Positions 16,242 to 26,115 of a stretch of 64,000 nt of DNA are shown here, piece after piece (within the stretch, counting starts at the first letter, position 1; each line of letters starts with the position of its first letter). Source of the stretch: Poseidonibacter parvus (GTDB lineage: Bacteria > Campylobacterota > Campylobacteria > Campylobacterales > Arcobacteraceae). The translations under genes and the position numbers were made by a program. The notes under the pieces are model-generated. The model did not search any database, had not been told where the DNA came from, and saw only the letters and a list, made by a program, of their open reading frames with translations. The stretch covers positions 1,054,001-1,118,000 of the forward strand of contig NZ_CP019070.1 of assembly GCF_001956695.1 (NCBI RefSeq), given 5' to 3'.

Positions 16242-17150
16242 ATGCCTGAAAAAACAATTACAACAGAAGATCTTGAAAAATTTGAAAGTAGTTTAAATTC
16301 TGAATTTTGGAGAAATTTATACAAACGTACAAGAGAAAATTTTGAAATATATAAAAAAATCATTAGAGAGCCTAAAGATATAAAATTGACTTTACGATAT
16401 TCAAAAGATATTAAAAAGGTTTATTATGAGAATAATGAAATTAAAATTAGTAAGTTTTTTATTATCTACATTGTTTTTTATTTTATTGAAAACTATAAAA
16501 AGAATGATAGCTTAATTTTTGAAAATATTGATGAAAAAATGTTTTGGTATATGCTAGAATTAATGGTAGATTTTATAATTGAATTTGTAATTCTACATGA
16601 ATTCTTTCATGCTAAAGGAAATCATTTAATAATAAAAAATAAGTTCAGAGAAAAAAATATTGAATTTGAAGAAGCTAAAAAGGCATTTGAATTAATGACT
16701 AGAAATTCTTTTACATTATGCAGTAAAAAACATTCTCTAATTGAAACAAGTATTGAATTAGATGCTGATAAAAAGGCAATTGAACTTTTGTTAGAAAAAT
16801 ATCTAAGACTTAGTTACAAGAACGATACTCTTATTGAAAAGTATATTTATGCAATATTACATCTTACTAATATTTTTAAATATTTAGGAAATAATAATGA
16901 TAATATTAAAGTTAGACAGGTATTCTTAATGGCTTCAATTGTTGATTTAAAAAGAAAGATTCCTTCTTGTACTAATATATCAATTGAAGAACTTGAAAAT
17001 ATTAAAGATAACTGTGTTATTAAATTTAGTAATAAATATAAAGATCTTAACGATTTTAAATATGAAGATCTTGAATTGAATCAAGAATCAGTTAAAGAAT
17101 TTTTTGCCTTCAGAAGAGAAAATCACGATGATTTGAATAATAATTATTGA
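16242..17150 (+). CDS. Zincin-type metallopeptidase-like protein, 302 aa
   Basis: Contains the zinc-protease motif HEFFH (HExxH) at about residue 126 and a downstream ELDADKKA at about residue 175 that can supply the third ligand, as in ImmA/IrrE-like and related gluzincins. The preceding segment (WYMLELMVDFIIEFVILHEFFH) is hydrophobic but probably the core helix. No signal peptide is present. It sits 5 bp after the WYL regulator. By analogy with ImmA/ImmR it might cleave a regulator, which is inference. The family is not certain. Confidence 0.65.
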   Translation: MPEKTITTEDLEKFESSLNSEFWRNLYKRTRENFEIYKKIIREPKDIKLTLRYSKDIKKVYYENNEIKISKFFIIYIVFYFIENYKKNDSLIFENIDEKMFWYMLELMVDFIIEFVILHEFFHAKGNHLIIKNKFREKNIEFEEAKKAFELMTRNSFTLCSKKHSLIETSIELDADKKAIELLLEKYLRLSYKNDTLIEKYIYAILHLTNIFKYLGNNNDNIKVRQVFLMASIVDLKRKIPSCTNISIEELENIKDNCVIKFSNKYKDLNDFKYEDLELNQESVKEFFAFRRENHDDLNNNY

Positions 17151-17350
17151 TATGAATAGCGATTTAAAACATATAATACTGAAATTAATAGAAATGAAAG
17201 AGTTTCTTTCAATAGCTTTAATAGAATGATTAAATGACTTTAGTAGTTTTTAAAAGTGTTGTTTTATTATTATATATTACTAGATATTTTAAAATTTCTT
17301 TTAGGGTATAAATAGGGTATAAAATAAAATTTATATATTATTTAATATTT

Positions 17351-17379
17351 CTATAACCCTTACTGTAAAGAGGTTATAG
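17351..17379 (-). terminator. Hairpin downstream of the globin gene
   Basis: CTATAACC and GGTTATAG form a perfect 8-bp stem around a 13-base loop, just past the globin stop on the minus strand. It is AT-rich with only a weak T-run, so terminator function is tentative. The remaining bases of 17151-17393 show only a short TAGGGTATAAA tandem. Confidence 0.4.
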
Positions 17380-17393
17380 ATATATTAGATATT

Positions 17394-17825
17394 TTATTCA
17401 GTTGTATTCATCATCCATATAGAGAAGACATCTAAATAATTCCAAAATGATTGTTTTAAATCATCTGGCATAGCATGAGGTTTTAAAACCATAATATAAG
17501 ATTCTAACCAAACTCTTCTAGCTTCTTGAGTAATAGCAAAAGGAGCATGACGAGCAGCCATCATGGGTTTACCTCTACTTTGATCAAAATGCCTAGTTCC
17601 TCCACAAATTTGAATGAAAAAATCAGCTGAATGTTTTTTTGCTAATGCAAAGCCTTCATCAGAAGGTGGGAATAACCCTTTGATATTACTTTGTCTTAAC
17701 AAATCATAGTGATCAGAAATAAGCTGTCTCATTCCATCTTCACCTAAGTATTCTAATACTTTTGGATCTGGTTTTACAACTGGGGGTCTAGTTCCTATTT
17801 GACCTTCTGTTATATTAAATTCCAT
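17394..17825 (-). CDS. Truncated hemoglobin (2-on-2 globin)
   Basis: A 143-aa protein with the truncated-globin core: an HYDLL helix-B segment, FFIQICGGTRHFDQSRGKP, then RHAPFAITQEARRVWLESY, where His is the proximal haem ligand and the RHAPFxI-W motif resembles group II truncated hemoglobins. Such proteins bind O2 or NO and may serve in nitrosative stress or microaerobic life. The N-terminal extension of about 25 residues is Pro-rich. It stands alone at the boundary between the accessory region and core chromosome. Confidence 0.85.
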   Translation of the reverse strand: MEFNITEGQIGTRPPVVKPDPKVLEYLGEDGMRQLISDHYDLLRQSNIKGLFPPSDEGFALAKKHSADFFIQICGGTRHFDQSRGKPMMAARHAPFAITQEARRVWLESYIMVLKPHAMPDDLKQSFWNYLDVFSIWMMNTTE

Positions 17826-17970
17826 ATTATTAACCTTTTTTATATAAATTATTTGTATTTTATGTGCATTTTTTGCAAAGTAATCATACTATATATATTC
17901 TAAATCTTTATAAAATTCATCTTTATTTTAAATATGATAAAATAATATAAAATCAAAAATATGGAAGTAA

Positions 17971-18570
17971 ATGGCAGTTAATACAGAAAAAATTTTAGAA
18001 TGTTACAGCTGTGGTTTATTTGTAAACAAAGAAGTTGGTATAAAACCAGTAAAATTAAGATGTCCTAGATGTAATAGTAAATTAGTAAGTGAAAAAAAAC
18101 ATAGTATTAATGCTTTGTATTATTCTATTTCTGCTTTATTACTTTTCGCAATAATTAATATTTATCCTTTATTAACACTTTCCCTTGGAGTAACAGAACT
18201 AAAAGCTACACTAATAGGCACTGTTTTAATTCTTTTAGAACAAAACTTTTTCTTTGTGGCTTTGATTGTTTTTTTTACAGCAATTGTAGCACCTATATTA
18301 AACTCAATTATAATCATAATTTCATTTATACAAAAATATACGAAAATTAAACTACTTACGAAAACATTTTTACATGATAGTTTCCATTTCTTTAAGCATT
18401 GGGGATTTGTTGAAGTATTTATTATAAGTATAATAGTTACGTATATAAAACTTATTGGTATGGTTTCTTCAACAAAGTTTGATATTGGCTTTTATGTAAT
18501 GCTTGCATATATCTTTTGTTTGTATATGGCAAATAAAAGCTATGAAGATAAAAATGTGTTTGGTGAATAA
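17971..18570 (+). CDS. LetA/PqiA-type membrane protein, N-terminal half homologue
   Basis: A 199-aa inner-membrane protein with a zinc-ribbon-like CYSCG...CPRCN pair (about residues 11-36) and about four transmembrane helices from residue 48. It matches one of the two repeats of LetA/PqiA, which works with an MCE tunnel in lipid transport between membranes. In Escherichia coli the two repeats are fused; here they are two genes with no gap. It starts the three-gene operon leading to LetB. Confidence 0.85.
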   Translation: MAVNTEKILECYSCGLFVNKEVGIKPVKLRCPRCNSKLVSEKKHSINALYYSISALLLFAIINIYPLLTLSLGVTELKATLIGTVLILLEQNFFFVALIVFFTAIVAPILNSIIIIISFIQKYTKIKLLTKTFLHDSFHFFKHWGFVEVFIISIIVTYIKLIGMVSSTKFDIGFYVMLAYIFCLYMANKSYEDKNVFGE

Positions 18571-19155
18571 ATGCTCTTAATATCTTGTAAAAACTGTCAT
18601 AAAGTATATGAAAAAGAAAATTATGATGAATTTGTCTGTACTAGATGTAATCATAAAGTGAGAAAAAGAGTAAAGAACTCATTACAAGTTTCACTAGCTT
18701 TAACTATTTGTGCAATACTTTTATATATTCCAGCAATGCTTTATCCAATGATGGAAATTACAAAGTTTGGAATTAAAACGGAAAGTACAATACTAGAAGG
18801 GGTTGTAAGCTTTATAGAGTATAAGAGCTATTTTATTGCTTTTGTTATTTTTACAGCTAGTGTTATAATTCCTCTTATAAAATTAGTTGGTTTATTATTG
18901 ATTTTTATTTCATTAAAAATTGATATTAAGATTAGGAATAAAAATAAAAATAGAATTTTTAAATTTATTGAAATGATTGGCAAATGGTCTATGATTGATA
19001 TATATGTTGTAGCATTATTAGCGTCAGTTGTTCAATTAGGAGAAATCTTTAATATAAAAGGTGGACTTGCAGCTACATCTTTTGCATTAGTAGTAATACT
19101 TACAATGGTTGCAGCACATAGATTTGATACAAGGATTATATGGGATGAGCGATAA
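18571..19155 (+). CDS. LetA/PqiA-type membrane protein, C-terminal half homologue
   Basis: A 194-aa membrane protein with a CKNCH...CTRCN ribbon (about 6-30) and about four transmembrane helices. It pairs with the preceding gene: its ATG follows that gene's TAA directly. Its end overlaps the MCE gene by 11 bp, which implies coupled translation. The two halves probably assemble into one LetA-like unit. Confidence 0.85.
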   Translation: MLLISCKNCHKVYEKENYDEFVCTRCNHKVRKRVKNSLQVSLALTICAILLYIPAMLYPMMEITKFGIKTESTILEGVVSFIEYKSYFIAFVIFTASVIIPLIKLVGLLLIFISLKIDIKIRNKNKNRIFKFIEMIGKWSMIDIYVVALLASVVQLGEIFNIKGGLAATSFALVVILTMVAAHRFDTRIIWDER

Positions 19156-21814
19156 AGAGATTATTGAAAAACAAAATGATGATGTTATTTATAAAGCAAA
19201 AGAAGATGATAAAAAAGCAGTTTCTTCTATATGGCTTTTGCCTATTATTATTTTAGGAATTTTAGCTTGGATTTCGTATGAATCATATATGAAAAAGGGT
19301 ACAAATATTACAGTAGTATTTAAAAGTGCAGAAGGTTTAAAAGAGGGTGCAACTGTATTAGAATATAAAGGTCTTCAATTAGGAAAAGTTACAAAAATTG
19401 ATATTAATGATGATTTAGAAAATGTAAAAGTTAATATATTAGTTAAAAGTGAAGCTAGTAAATATGTAGCTAGTGAAGGTTCAAGATTTTGGATTAGAAG
19501 ACCTACTATTTCTTTAACAAAAGTATCAGGTTTAAGTACACTTGTAGATGGTTATAAAATTGAAATATCACCAAAATTTAGAACAGATAAAGAGTTCGAA
19601 AATGCAAAAGAAAAATACGATTTTATTGGACTTGATAGTAAGCCAGATGATGAATTAGCAAGTAATGGTTATTATGTTTCATTAATTGCAAATGACAAAG
19701 ATAGTATTGAAGTGGGAACGCCAATATTTTATAATAAATATCAAATAGGTGAGGTTGTTTCAAAAGACTTTAAGTTCGAGAAAGTATTCTTAAATGTTTA
19801 TATTTATGATAAGTATAATTATTTAGTAAATAAAAGCTCAAAATTTGTATTAAATGAGGCTTTAAAAGTAAGCTATGGTCCGAGTGGTTTAAATGTTGAA
19901 ATTGGTTCTTTATATTCTGCATTAGTTGGAGGAGTAACTGTAATTACTCCTGATAAAAATGATATCAAAATTGAAAAAGATGAGGTATATACTTTATTTG
20001 CAGGAAAAGATTCTTTAGAGAAAAAAGAGTATTTTCATATTAAATTCGCAAATGCAAACGGTATTGATGCAAATACACCTATTATTTATAAAGGCCTTGC
20101 TATTGGAAAATTAACAAGCTTAGATTTAAGAAATGACACTCTTACTTCTAAAGCTTTTATTTATGAAAAGTATAAATATTTACTTACAAATAAAACGCAA
20201 TTTTATATTGAATCTCCTGAAATTAGTTTAGAAGGGGTTAAAAATTTAGGCAATATAGTAAAAGGAAATTTTGTATCATTAAATTATGAAGAAGGTGAAC
20301 CTAATAATATTTTTACTGTTAATAATTCTAAAGAAAGTAAAGAGATAGATTCTTCTTTAATTTATACTTTAAAAAGTGATAGTCTAAATTCAATTACTAA
20401 AAAGTCAAAAGTTTATTTTAAAAATATTGAAATAGGAAAAGTTATTTATTATTCTTTAACTAAGGATTTAAAAAAAGTAAATATTCAAATATTAATTGAT
20501 GAAAAATATAAAAAACTAATTCATAATCATACTCTTTTTTATGATATGAGTTCAAAACTTTTAGAGTTAAAAAACTTTGATATTGATATAAATTATGCAG
20601 GAGTTAATCCTTTATTAAATGGTGCAATTGCAATTGAAGAAATTAGACGTGATAAAAAACTTAGTAGAAAAAGTTTTAAATTATACGAAAGTTATAAAGA
20701 AGTAGAAAAATTAAAAAGACTGCATAATGATGGTTTTACTATTGATGCATATTTTAATAATGATTTTAAAATCAAAAAAAATATGGCAATAGTTTATAAA
20801 AATCAAGAAATTGGTTTTGTAAAAGCTATTAAATTTGATAGCAAAAAATCAAATGCAAAGCTATTTATATATAAAGATTATAAAAAATATATAAATAAAA
20901 CAAGTAGATTTTATAAAAAAGGTGTAATAGATTTAAATGCAAGTTTAAATGGGATTTTATTTAATATGGATAATTTCACTTCTCTACTTGAAGGTTCAAT
21001 TGTCCTAGAAAACAATACAGATATGCTTTATTCTAAGTATAATATTTACTCATCAGAAGATGAAATGAAAGATTCTTCAAATAGTATTACTATAATTTTT
21101 GATGATGTAGAAGGTGTTCATGAACAATTTTCTCAACTTACATATAAAGGTGTAAAAGTTGGGAAAGTTACAAAAGTTTCATTAAATGAAAAACAAAAAG
21201 TTGTAGTTAAAGCACAGATATATAATGATTATAAATCTTTTACAAAAGAAGGAACAGTTTTTTATTTAAAAAAGCCAAAAATTTCACTTCAAGAAGTATC
21301 TAATATTGGTTCTTCTGTAATGGCTGTAAATATTGGAGTTATAAAAAGCAATAACAAAAAATCACAAATTAGATTTAAAGGCTTCGATACTCTTCCTTCG
21401 CTTGACAAATCATATCATGGAACAATTTTCAAGGTTCACGCAAAACACGCTTCAAGTGCAAATGTAGATGCTCCTATTTATTATAAAAATGTACAAATAG
21501 GAAAAATAAATAAAATTGATTTATCAAATGATGCTAGTAGTGTTATTATGGATTGTTTAATTTATGAGAAATACACGAATTTTGTTAGAAGTAATTCAGT
21601 GTTTTATGATATAAGTGGCTTTAATATGAAGTTCTCACTCTTTTCTGGTTCAAAAGTTGAATCAAATACATTTACAAGTATTTTAAAAGGTGGCTTAGTT
21701 GTTGTTACACCGTATTTATATGATAGACCAGCAAACAGTAAAGATAAGTTTTTATTAGTAGAAGAACTCACAGAAGATTGGGAAAGTATAAGTCCAAGTA
21801 TTAAGAAGTATTAA
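19145..21814 (+). CDS. letB: LetB/YebT-like protein with seven MCE domains, 889 aa
   Basis: A single N-terminal transmembrane helix (about residues 27-45) anchors a periplasmic array. I count seven MCE repeats, each with a G-x-x-(V/I)-x-Y-K-G/N-x-x-(I/L)-G-x-V segment, for example EYKGLQLGKVTKI, YKGLAIGKLTSL and YKNVQIGKINKI. Seven fits LetB, which builds a long tunnel for phospholipids, rather than PqiB with three. The start is placed at 19145 (MSDKEII), overlapping the previous gene, rather than a frame-extended start at 19109. Confidence 0.9.
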   Translation: MSDKEIIEKQNDDVIYKAKEDDKKAVSSIWLLPIIILGILAWISYESYMKKGTNITVVFKSAEGLKEGATVLEYKGLQLGKVTKIDINDDLENVKVNILVKSEASKYVASEGSRFWIRRPTISLTKVSGLSTLVDGYKIEISPKFRTDKEFENAKEKYDFIGLDSKPDDELASNGYYVSLIANDKDSIEVGTPIFYNKYQIGEVVSKDFKFEKVFLNVYIYDKYNYLVNKSSKFVLNEALKVSYGPSGLNVEIGSLYSALVGGVTVITPDKNDIKIEKDEVYTLFAGKDSLEKKEYFHIKFANANGIDANTPIIYKGLAIGKLTSLDLRNDTLTSKAFIYEKYKYLLTNKTQFYIESPEISLEGVKNLGNIVKGNFVSLNYEEGEPNNIFTVNNSKESKEIDSSLIYTLKSDSLNSITKKSKVYFKNIEIGKVIYYSLTKDLKKVNIQILIDEKYKKLIHNHTLFYDMSSKLLELKNFDIDINYAGVNPLLNGAIAIEEIRRDKKLSRKSFKLYESYKEVEKLKRLHNDGFTIDAYFNNDFKIKKNMAIVYKNQEIGFVKAIKFDSKKSNAKLFIYKDYKKYINKTSRFYKKGVIDLNASLNGILFNMDNFTSLLEGSIVLENNTDMLYSKYNIYSSEDEMKDSSNSITIIFDDVEGVHEQFSQLTYKGVKVGKVTKVSLNEKQKVVVKAQIYNDYKSFTKEGTVFYLKKPKISLQEVSNIGSSVMAVNIGVIKSNNKKSQIRFKGFDTLPSLDKSYHGTIFKVHAKHASSANVDAPIYYKNVQIGKINKIDLSNDASSVIMDCLIYEKYTNFVRSNSVFYDISGFNMKFSLFSGSKVESNTFTSILKGGLVVVTPYLYDRPANSKDKFLLVEELTEDWESISPSIKKY

Positions 21815-21832
21815 AAATATTAAGAAGTTTAT

Positions 21833-21860
21833 AAAATAAGAAGTAAAAACTTCTTATTTT
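21833..21860. terminator. Bidirectional terminator hairpin between letB and ciaB
   Basis: A perfect 12-bp stem (AAAATAAGAAGT / ACTTCTTATTTT) with loop AAAA. The A and T runs serve both strands. The ciaB stop codon at 21854 lies inside the 3' arm. Confidence 0.85.
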
Positions 21861-23731
21861 ATATAATTTTCTTTTTTATCATTTGTATCTAATTCTTGCC
21901 CAATTGCTTGGTATCTTTTAAAGTAATATTTTACAAATTCGTTTATTTTTTTATTTACAGGCATAAAATATTTACCTTCTTTTATAGCATAAATATTTAA
22001 AAACTCGCTCGCATCTTTTTTATCTAAATAGTGTTTTGCTAAAGAAGTATATGTTTGAACATACCATTTTTTAAGCTCTTCATATTTTGAATCTGATAAG
22101 TCAATAATTAGTTTATTATCTTTAAAATCTAAAACTTCTGAATCAAATAATCCGCTTAAATGAATAATTCCTTCACAATAATATGGTTGAACTTCATCAA
22201 CTTCCATCCAACCCATTAATCCAACAGCTCGTTTAACTGTATCTATTAATACTTGTTTTTCTAGTTGTTTTTCATCGTTTGATTCATCTAGAAAGAATGA
22301 TACTAATCCACCAGTTGTTGCTTTAAACTCTTCAATATTTTTAAAGTTACCGCTTTTATTCATAACAGATTCTGTTTCATCATCGCACCATAAAATATGA
22401 CCAAATTCATGACCTATTGTCGTGATATCATAAACTTTATGCCAAGAAGCTGTTTCATTAAACAAAAACTTTCTATCTTCATTTAATATTTCATGTCCAA
22501 AGATTTCGCTACTTAATTTTAAAAATGGTTTAGCTCTAGTTGTTTGCAATATTTCATCAGAAAAAGCAAAAATCTTTTTTCCCATTTCTTTTGAAACAAT
22601 TTCATCATTAGGTACAACTTGTGCTGAAAATAAGCCATTTAATTCAGCTCCAAAAAATAGTGCAGGACGTCCTATATAAAGCTGAACTTGGTCAAGTGAT
22701 TTTAATGAAAAATCATAAACAGATTTATTTTTTTCATTTTGTTCAACATTTTCAAAAACTTTTGCAAATGCAGATTTGATTTTATTAACTCTGTTATCAT
22801 CTTGTGAAAATTCAGGGTTTGTAAGTCTAATATCCCATTCTAATGCAACTGCTTTTCTAAAATGATCTTCATAATATTCTAAAGGATGACCAATTTGAAC
22901 TGGAGATTTTATTTTCATCCAAGCTCTATCAACATCAGCCCATCTAGAAACTAATAAATGAGTTTTATCTTCACCAAAAGCTTTTATAAGAGATTGAATA
23001 TATAGAATATAATTCCATTTTTCATTATATTCTTCATCTTCAAGCTCAATTAAACTCTCTTCAAAATCTTCAAGTGCATCAATAACTGCTGTTGTTTGTG
23101 TTTTAAAAGCGTTTATATATGCTTTTGAATGATATGAATCTTTTTCTTTTACGAGTGCTGAATATGATCTATCTGCTATGATATTATTATGTCCTAAGTC
23201 TAGTAAATTTTCATCTTCAAGATATTTAAATACTTTTTCTTCATTACCATCAAATTTATTCATTAACTCTTTATTTATTCCATTGATAATATGTGCAGTC
23301 CATAAACTTTGCCAAGAAGACATTTTTAAACCAACTTGATAAACACCTTCAAAAACTGCTCTATAAAATGGAGTTAATAGTTTATTATTTTGAATATACT
23401 CAACTGTATTTTTATGTTTTTCGTGCCAAAAATCTCTAGTAAAACAATAAGCATCTTCTTGTAATTCAATAATCTCTTCTTCATTTTTATTGTTTTTCTT
23501 TAATACTTGAACAAGTGAATCATCTCTTAAATTAACAAGTCTAGTAACAAGTGCAAATCTTAAATCTTCACTCATTGGAAGTTCAAGATATTTTGCAAAT
23601 TCTTCTATAATTGTTAGTTTTTCAAATTCATTATTTTCAAGATATGAAATAAGTTTATTTACATTAGATTTTTGAGTATTTAAAAAAGTATAAACTTCAT
23701 CTAAGTCATTTAAAAATTTATCATTATTCAT
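21854..23731 (-). CDS. ciaB: CiaB-family protein, 625 aa
   Basis: Full-length resemblance to the Campylobacter invasion antigen B family (about 610 residues). No signal peptide is present. It carries a zinc-peptidase-like motif TIGHEFGHILW (around residue 433) and a downstream acidic segment NIEEFKATTGGLVSFF, which would fit a gluzincin active site with Glu as third ligand. In Campylobacter jejuni CiaB was described as a secreted invasion factor, but the motif points to a peptidase. AGGAA precedes the ATG. It is monocistronic, between two terminating regions. Confidence 0.8.
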   Translation of the reverse strand: MNNDKFLNDLDEVYTFLNTQKSNVNKLISYLENNEFEKLTIIEEFAKYLELPMSEDLRFALVTRLVNLRDDSLVQVLKKNNKNEEEIIELQEDAYCFTRDFWHEKHKNTVEYIQNNKLLTPFYRAVFEGVYQVGLKMSSWQSLWTAHIINGINKELMNKFDGNEEKVFKYLEDENLLDLGHNNIIADRSYSALVKEKDSYHSKAYINAFKTQTTAVIDALEDFEESLIELEDEEYNEKWNYILYIQSLIKAFGEDKTHLLVSRWADVDRAWMKIKSPVQIGHPLEYYEDHFRKAVALEWDIRLTNPEFSQDDNRVNKIKSAFAKVFENVEQNEKNKSVYDFSLKSLDQVQLYIGRPALFFGAELNGLFSAQVVPNDEIVSKEMGKKIFAFSDEILQTTRAKPFLKLSSEIFGHEILNEDRKFLFNETASWHKVYDITTIGHEFGHILWCDDETESVMNKSGNFKNIEEFKATTGGLVSFFLDESNDEKQLEKQVLIDTVKRAVGLMGWMEVDEVQPYYCEGIIHLSGLFDSEVLDFKDNKLIIDLSDSKYEELKKWYVQTYTSLAKHYLDKKDASEFLNIYAIKEGKYFMPVNKKINEFVKYYFKRYQAIGQELDTNDKKENYIK

Positions 23732-23848
23732 TATATTATTCCTCTTGTATTATTAGTCGTAGTTTATCTATTAATTGCTTTTTTATTAATAAGTAAATAG
23801 TTTTATATGGGTTTAAGTTGTATTTTTACATAATAGATGATAATAAAA

Positions 23849-23880
23849 AACATATATACTGTAAATAAAGTACATATGTT
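23849..23880 (+). promoter_or_regulatory. Inverted repeat in the proV leader
   Basis: AACATATATAC and GTACATATGTT form an 11-bp stem with one mismatch around a 10-base loop. It ends 7 bases before the proV Shine-Dalgarno (AGGAG 23888-23892). It may be a regulator operator or an mRNA hairpin that limits ribosome access. Confidence 0.5.
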
Positions 23881-23897
23881 ATGTAATAGGAGTTAGT

Positions 23898-25094
23898 ATT
23901 AGTAAAAAGAAATTAATAGTTAAAAATGTTTTTAAAGTCTTTGGGAAAGAACCCAAAAAAGCTTTAAAAATGCTAAATGAAGGTGAGAGTAAAGATAATA
24001 TCTTTACAAAAACAGGTATGACCATTGGTGTACAAGATGCAAGTTTCGAAATTAATGAAGGTGAAATCTTTGTAATTATGGGACTTTCTGGTTCTGGTAA
24101 ATCAACACTTGTAAGACTTTTAAACAGATTAATAGAGCCAACTTCTGGCCAAATTTTTATTGATGATATTGATGTTACAAATTTAAGTGATAAGGAATTA
24201 ATTGATATTAGAAGAAAAAAAATATCAATGGTTTTTCAATCTTTTGCTTTAATGCCACATATGAATATTATTGATAATGTTTCTTTTGGTTTAGAATTAA
24301 GTGGAATAGAAAAAGACAAAAGATATGAAGCTGCACAAAAAGCACTAGAGCAAGTTGGTCTTAATCATCATGCATTATCTTTTCCTGATGAATTAAGTGG
24401 TGGTATGCAACAGCGTGTTGGTTTAGCACGTGCTTTAGCAAACGATCCTGATATTATGTTAATGGATGAGGCATTTTCTGCACTTGATCCTCTTATTAGA
24501 ACTGAAATGCAAGATGAACTTGTAGAACTTCAAGAAAAAGAAAAAAGAACAATTGTATTTATTTCTCATGATTTAGATGAAGCCATCAGAATTGGCGATA
24601 GAATTGCGATTATGCAAAATGGTGAAGTTGTTCAAATTGGAACACCTGAAGAGATTATCAATGAACCTGCAAATGATTATGTAAGATCTTTCTTTAAAGG
24701 TGTTGATGTAACTTCAGTATTAAATGCTTCTCATATTGTTAAAAAAACAAAGGCAACTATAATCAATAAAGAAGGAGTAGGTATTAAATCTGCTTTACAA
24801 TATATTGGTGATTATGATGAAGATTATGCATATTTTATTGAAAAAAACGGTAAATATATTGGTCTTTTAACTGTAGAATCTTTAAAAGAACAAAAAAAGA
24901 TTGATGGAAATATTCATGATGCAGTAATTGATGAAAAGCCAATTAATGAAAATCTTCAAATTGGAGAGTTTATTTCAGATGTAGCAGGGCATGCTTATCC
25001 ATCTGCTGTAATTAGTGATGATGGAAAATATAGAGGAACAATTTCAAAAAGTAGATTGTTGAAAGTATTTGATGAAGGAGTTGATAATGAGTAA
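23898..25094 (+). CDS. proV: Glycine betaine/proline ABC transporter ATPase ProV, apparent ATT start
   Basis: Energises uptake of betaine-type compatible solutes. Walker A is GLSGSGKST, signature LSGGMQQR and Walker [14 protein letters not shown]; the C-terminal part has CBS-like regions. Homology to E. coli ProV begins at [13 protein letters not shown], upstream of the first ATG (23970). The only start that keeps it is ATT at 23898, five bases after AGGAG; the frame is closed by TAG at 23886. Length from ATT is 398 aa, normal for ProV. It overlaps proW by 8 bp in a proVWX operon. Confidence 0.9.
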   Translation: MSKKKLIVKNVFKVFGKEPKKALKMLNEGESKDNIFTKTGMTIGVQDASFEINEGEIFVIMGLSGSGKSTLVRLLNRLIEPTSGQIFIDDIDVTNLSDKELIDIRRKKISMVFQSFALMPHMNIIDNVSFGLELSGIEKDKRYEAAQKALEQVGLNHHALSFPDELSGGMQQRVGLARALANDPDIMLMDEAFSALDPLIRTEMQDELVELQEKEKRTIVFISHDLDEAIRIGDRIAIMQNGEVVQIGTPEEIINEPANDYVRSFFKGVDVTSVLNASHIVKKTKATIINKEGVGIKSALQYIGDYDEDYAYFIEKNGKYIGLLTVESLKEQKKIDGNIHDAVIDEKPINENLQIGEFISDVAGHAYPSAVISDDGKYRGTISKSRLLKVFDEGVDNE

Positions 25095-26115
25095 TGATCC
25101 TTGGGGAAATGCATCAACTGCACAAGAAAATAGAGAATCATCAGTTGATTGGACACAAGAAGCTGCACAAGCTCCTATTGAAGAAGCTAATGAATTCAAT
25201 ATTTTGAATCCATTTGAAAATGTTCTTATTCCTTTTGACAAATGGACAAATGATGGAATTGATTGGTTAGTTGTTAATTTTAGAGAAGTATTTTTAGCAG
25301 CAAAAGCTCCTATTGATATTGTTTTAAAATCAATTGAAAGTTTTTTACTATTCTTAAATCCTTATGTTGTAATTTTATTCTTTGTATTATTAGCTTTACA
25401 ACTTGCAAGTAAAAAACTTGCAATTGGAACATTGATTTCATTTTTTATCATTGGATTTATAGGTGCTTGGGAAGAATCAATGATTACACTTTCTTTAGTT
25501 ATAACAGCAGTACTCTTCTCTGTAATAATAGGCTTGCCTTTAGGAATTTGGTCTGCAAAAAGTGATACTGTTGATAAAGTTTTACGACCTATTCTTGATG
25601 GAATGCAGACAACACCTGCATTCGTTTACTTAATTCCTATTGTAATGTTATTTGGTATTGGAAATGTTCCTGGAGTTATTGTAACTATTATTTTTGCACT
25701 TCCTCCACTTATTCGTCTTACAAACTTAGGAATTAGACAAGTACCTGAGGACTTAATTGAAGCTTCAAGATCTTTTGGAGCAAGTTCATCTCAAATGTTA
25801 TGGAAAGTTCAAATTCCCGTTGCAATGCCTACTATTATGGCAGGAATCAATCAAACATTGATGCTTTCATTATCAATGGTTGTTATTGCTTCAATGATTG
25901 CTGTAGGTGGTCTTGGACAAATGGTTTTAAGAGGTATTGGAAGACTTGATATTGGTCTTGCTGCAGTAGGTGGTCTTGGTATTGTATTACTTGCAATTAT
26001 CTTAGATAGATTAACTCAAGAAGCAGGTAAAAAAGATAAAAATGATAAAAGACGATGGCATGAAAAAGGGCCTATTGGTTTTATTTTAAATTTAAGGAGA
26101 AAAAATGTTAAATAA
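25087..26115 (+). CDS. proW: Glycine betaine/proline ABC transporter permease ProW
   Basis: A 342-aa inner-membrane permease with a hydrophilic N-terminal stretch, one early helix and the binding-protein-dependent permease core, including the EAA-type segment [20 protein letters not shown]. It forms the channel of the betaine transporter. The start is ATG at 25087 after GAAGGAG, inside the end of proV. It overlaps proX by 11 bp. Length is close to E. coli ProW (354). Confidence 0.95.
   Translation: MSNDPWGNASTAQENRESSVDWTQEAAQAPIEEANEFNILNPFENVLIPFDKWTNDGIDWLVVNFREVFLAAKAPIDIVLKSIESFLLFLNPYVVILFFVLLALQLASKKLAIGTLISFFIIGFIGAWEESMITLSLVITAVLFSVIIGLPLGIWSAKSDTVDKVLRPILDGMQTTPAFVYLIPIVMLFGIGNVPGVIVTIIFALPPLIRLTNLGIRQVPEDLIEASRSFGASSSQMLWKVQIPVAMPTIMAGINQTLMLSLSMVVIASMIAVGGLGQMVLRGIGRLDIGLAAVGGLGIVLLAIILDRLTQEAGKKDKNDKRRWHEKGPIGFILNLRRKNVK

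Noticed and set aside
17151-17393. Tandem TAGGGTATAAA as an island attachment site
   Set aside because: No matching sequence was found at another island edge, and the left edge is outside the window.
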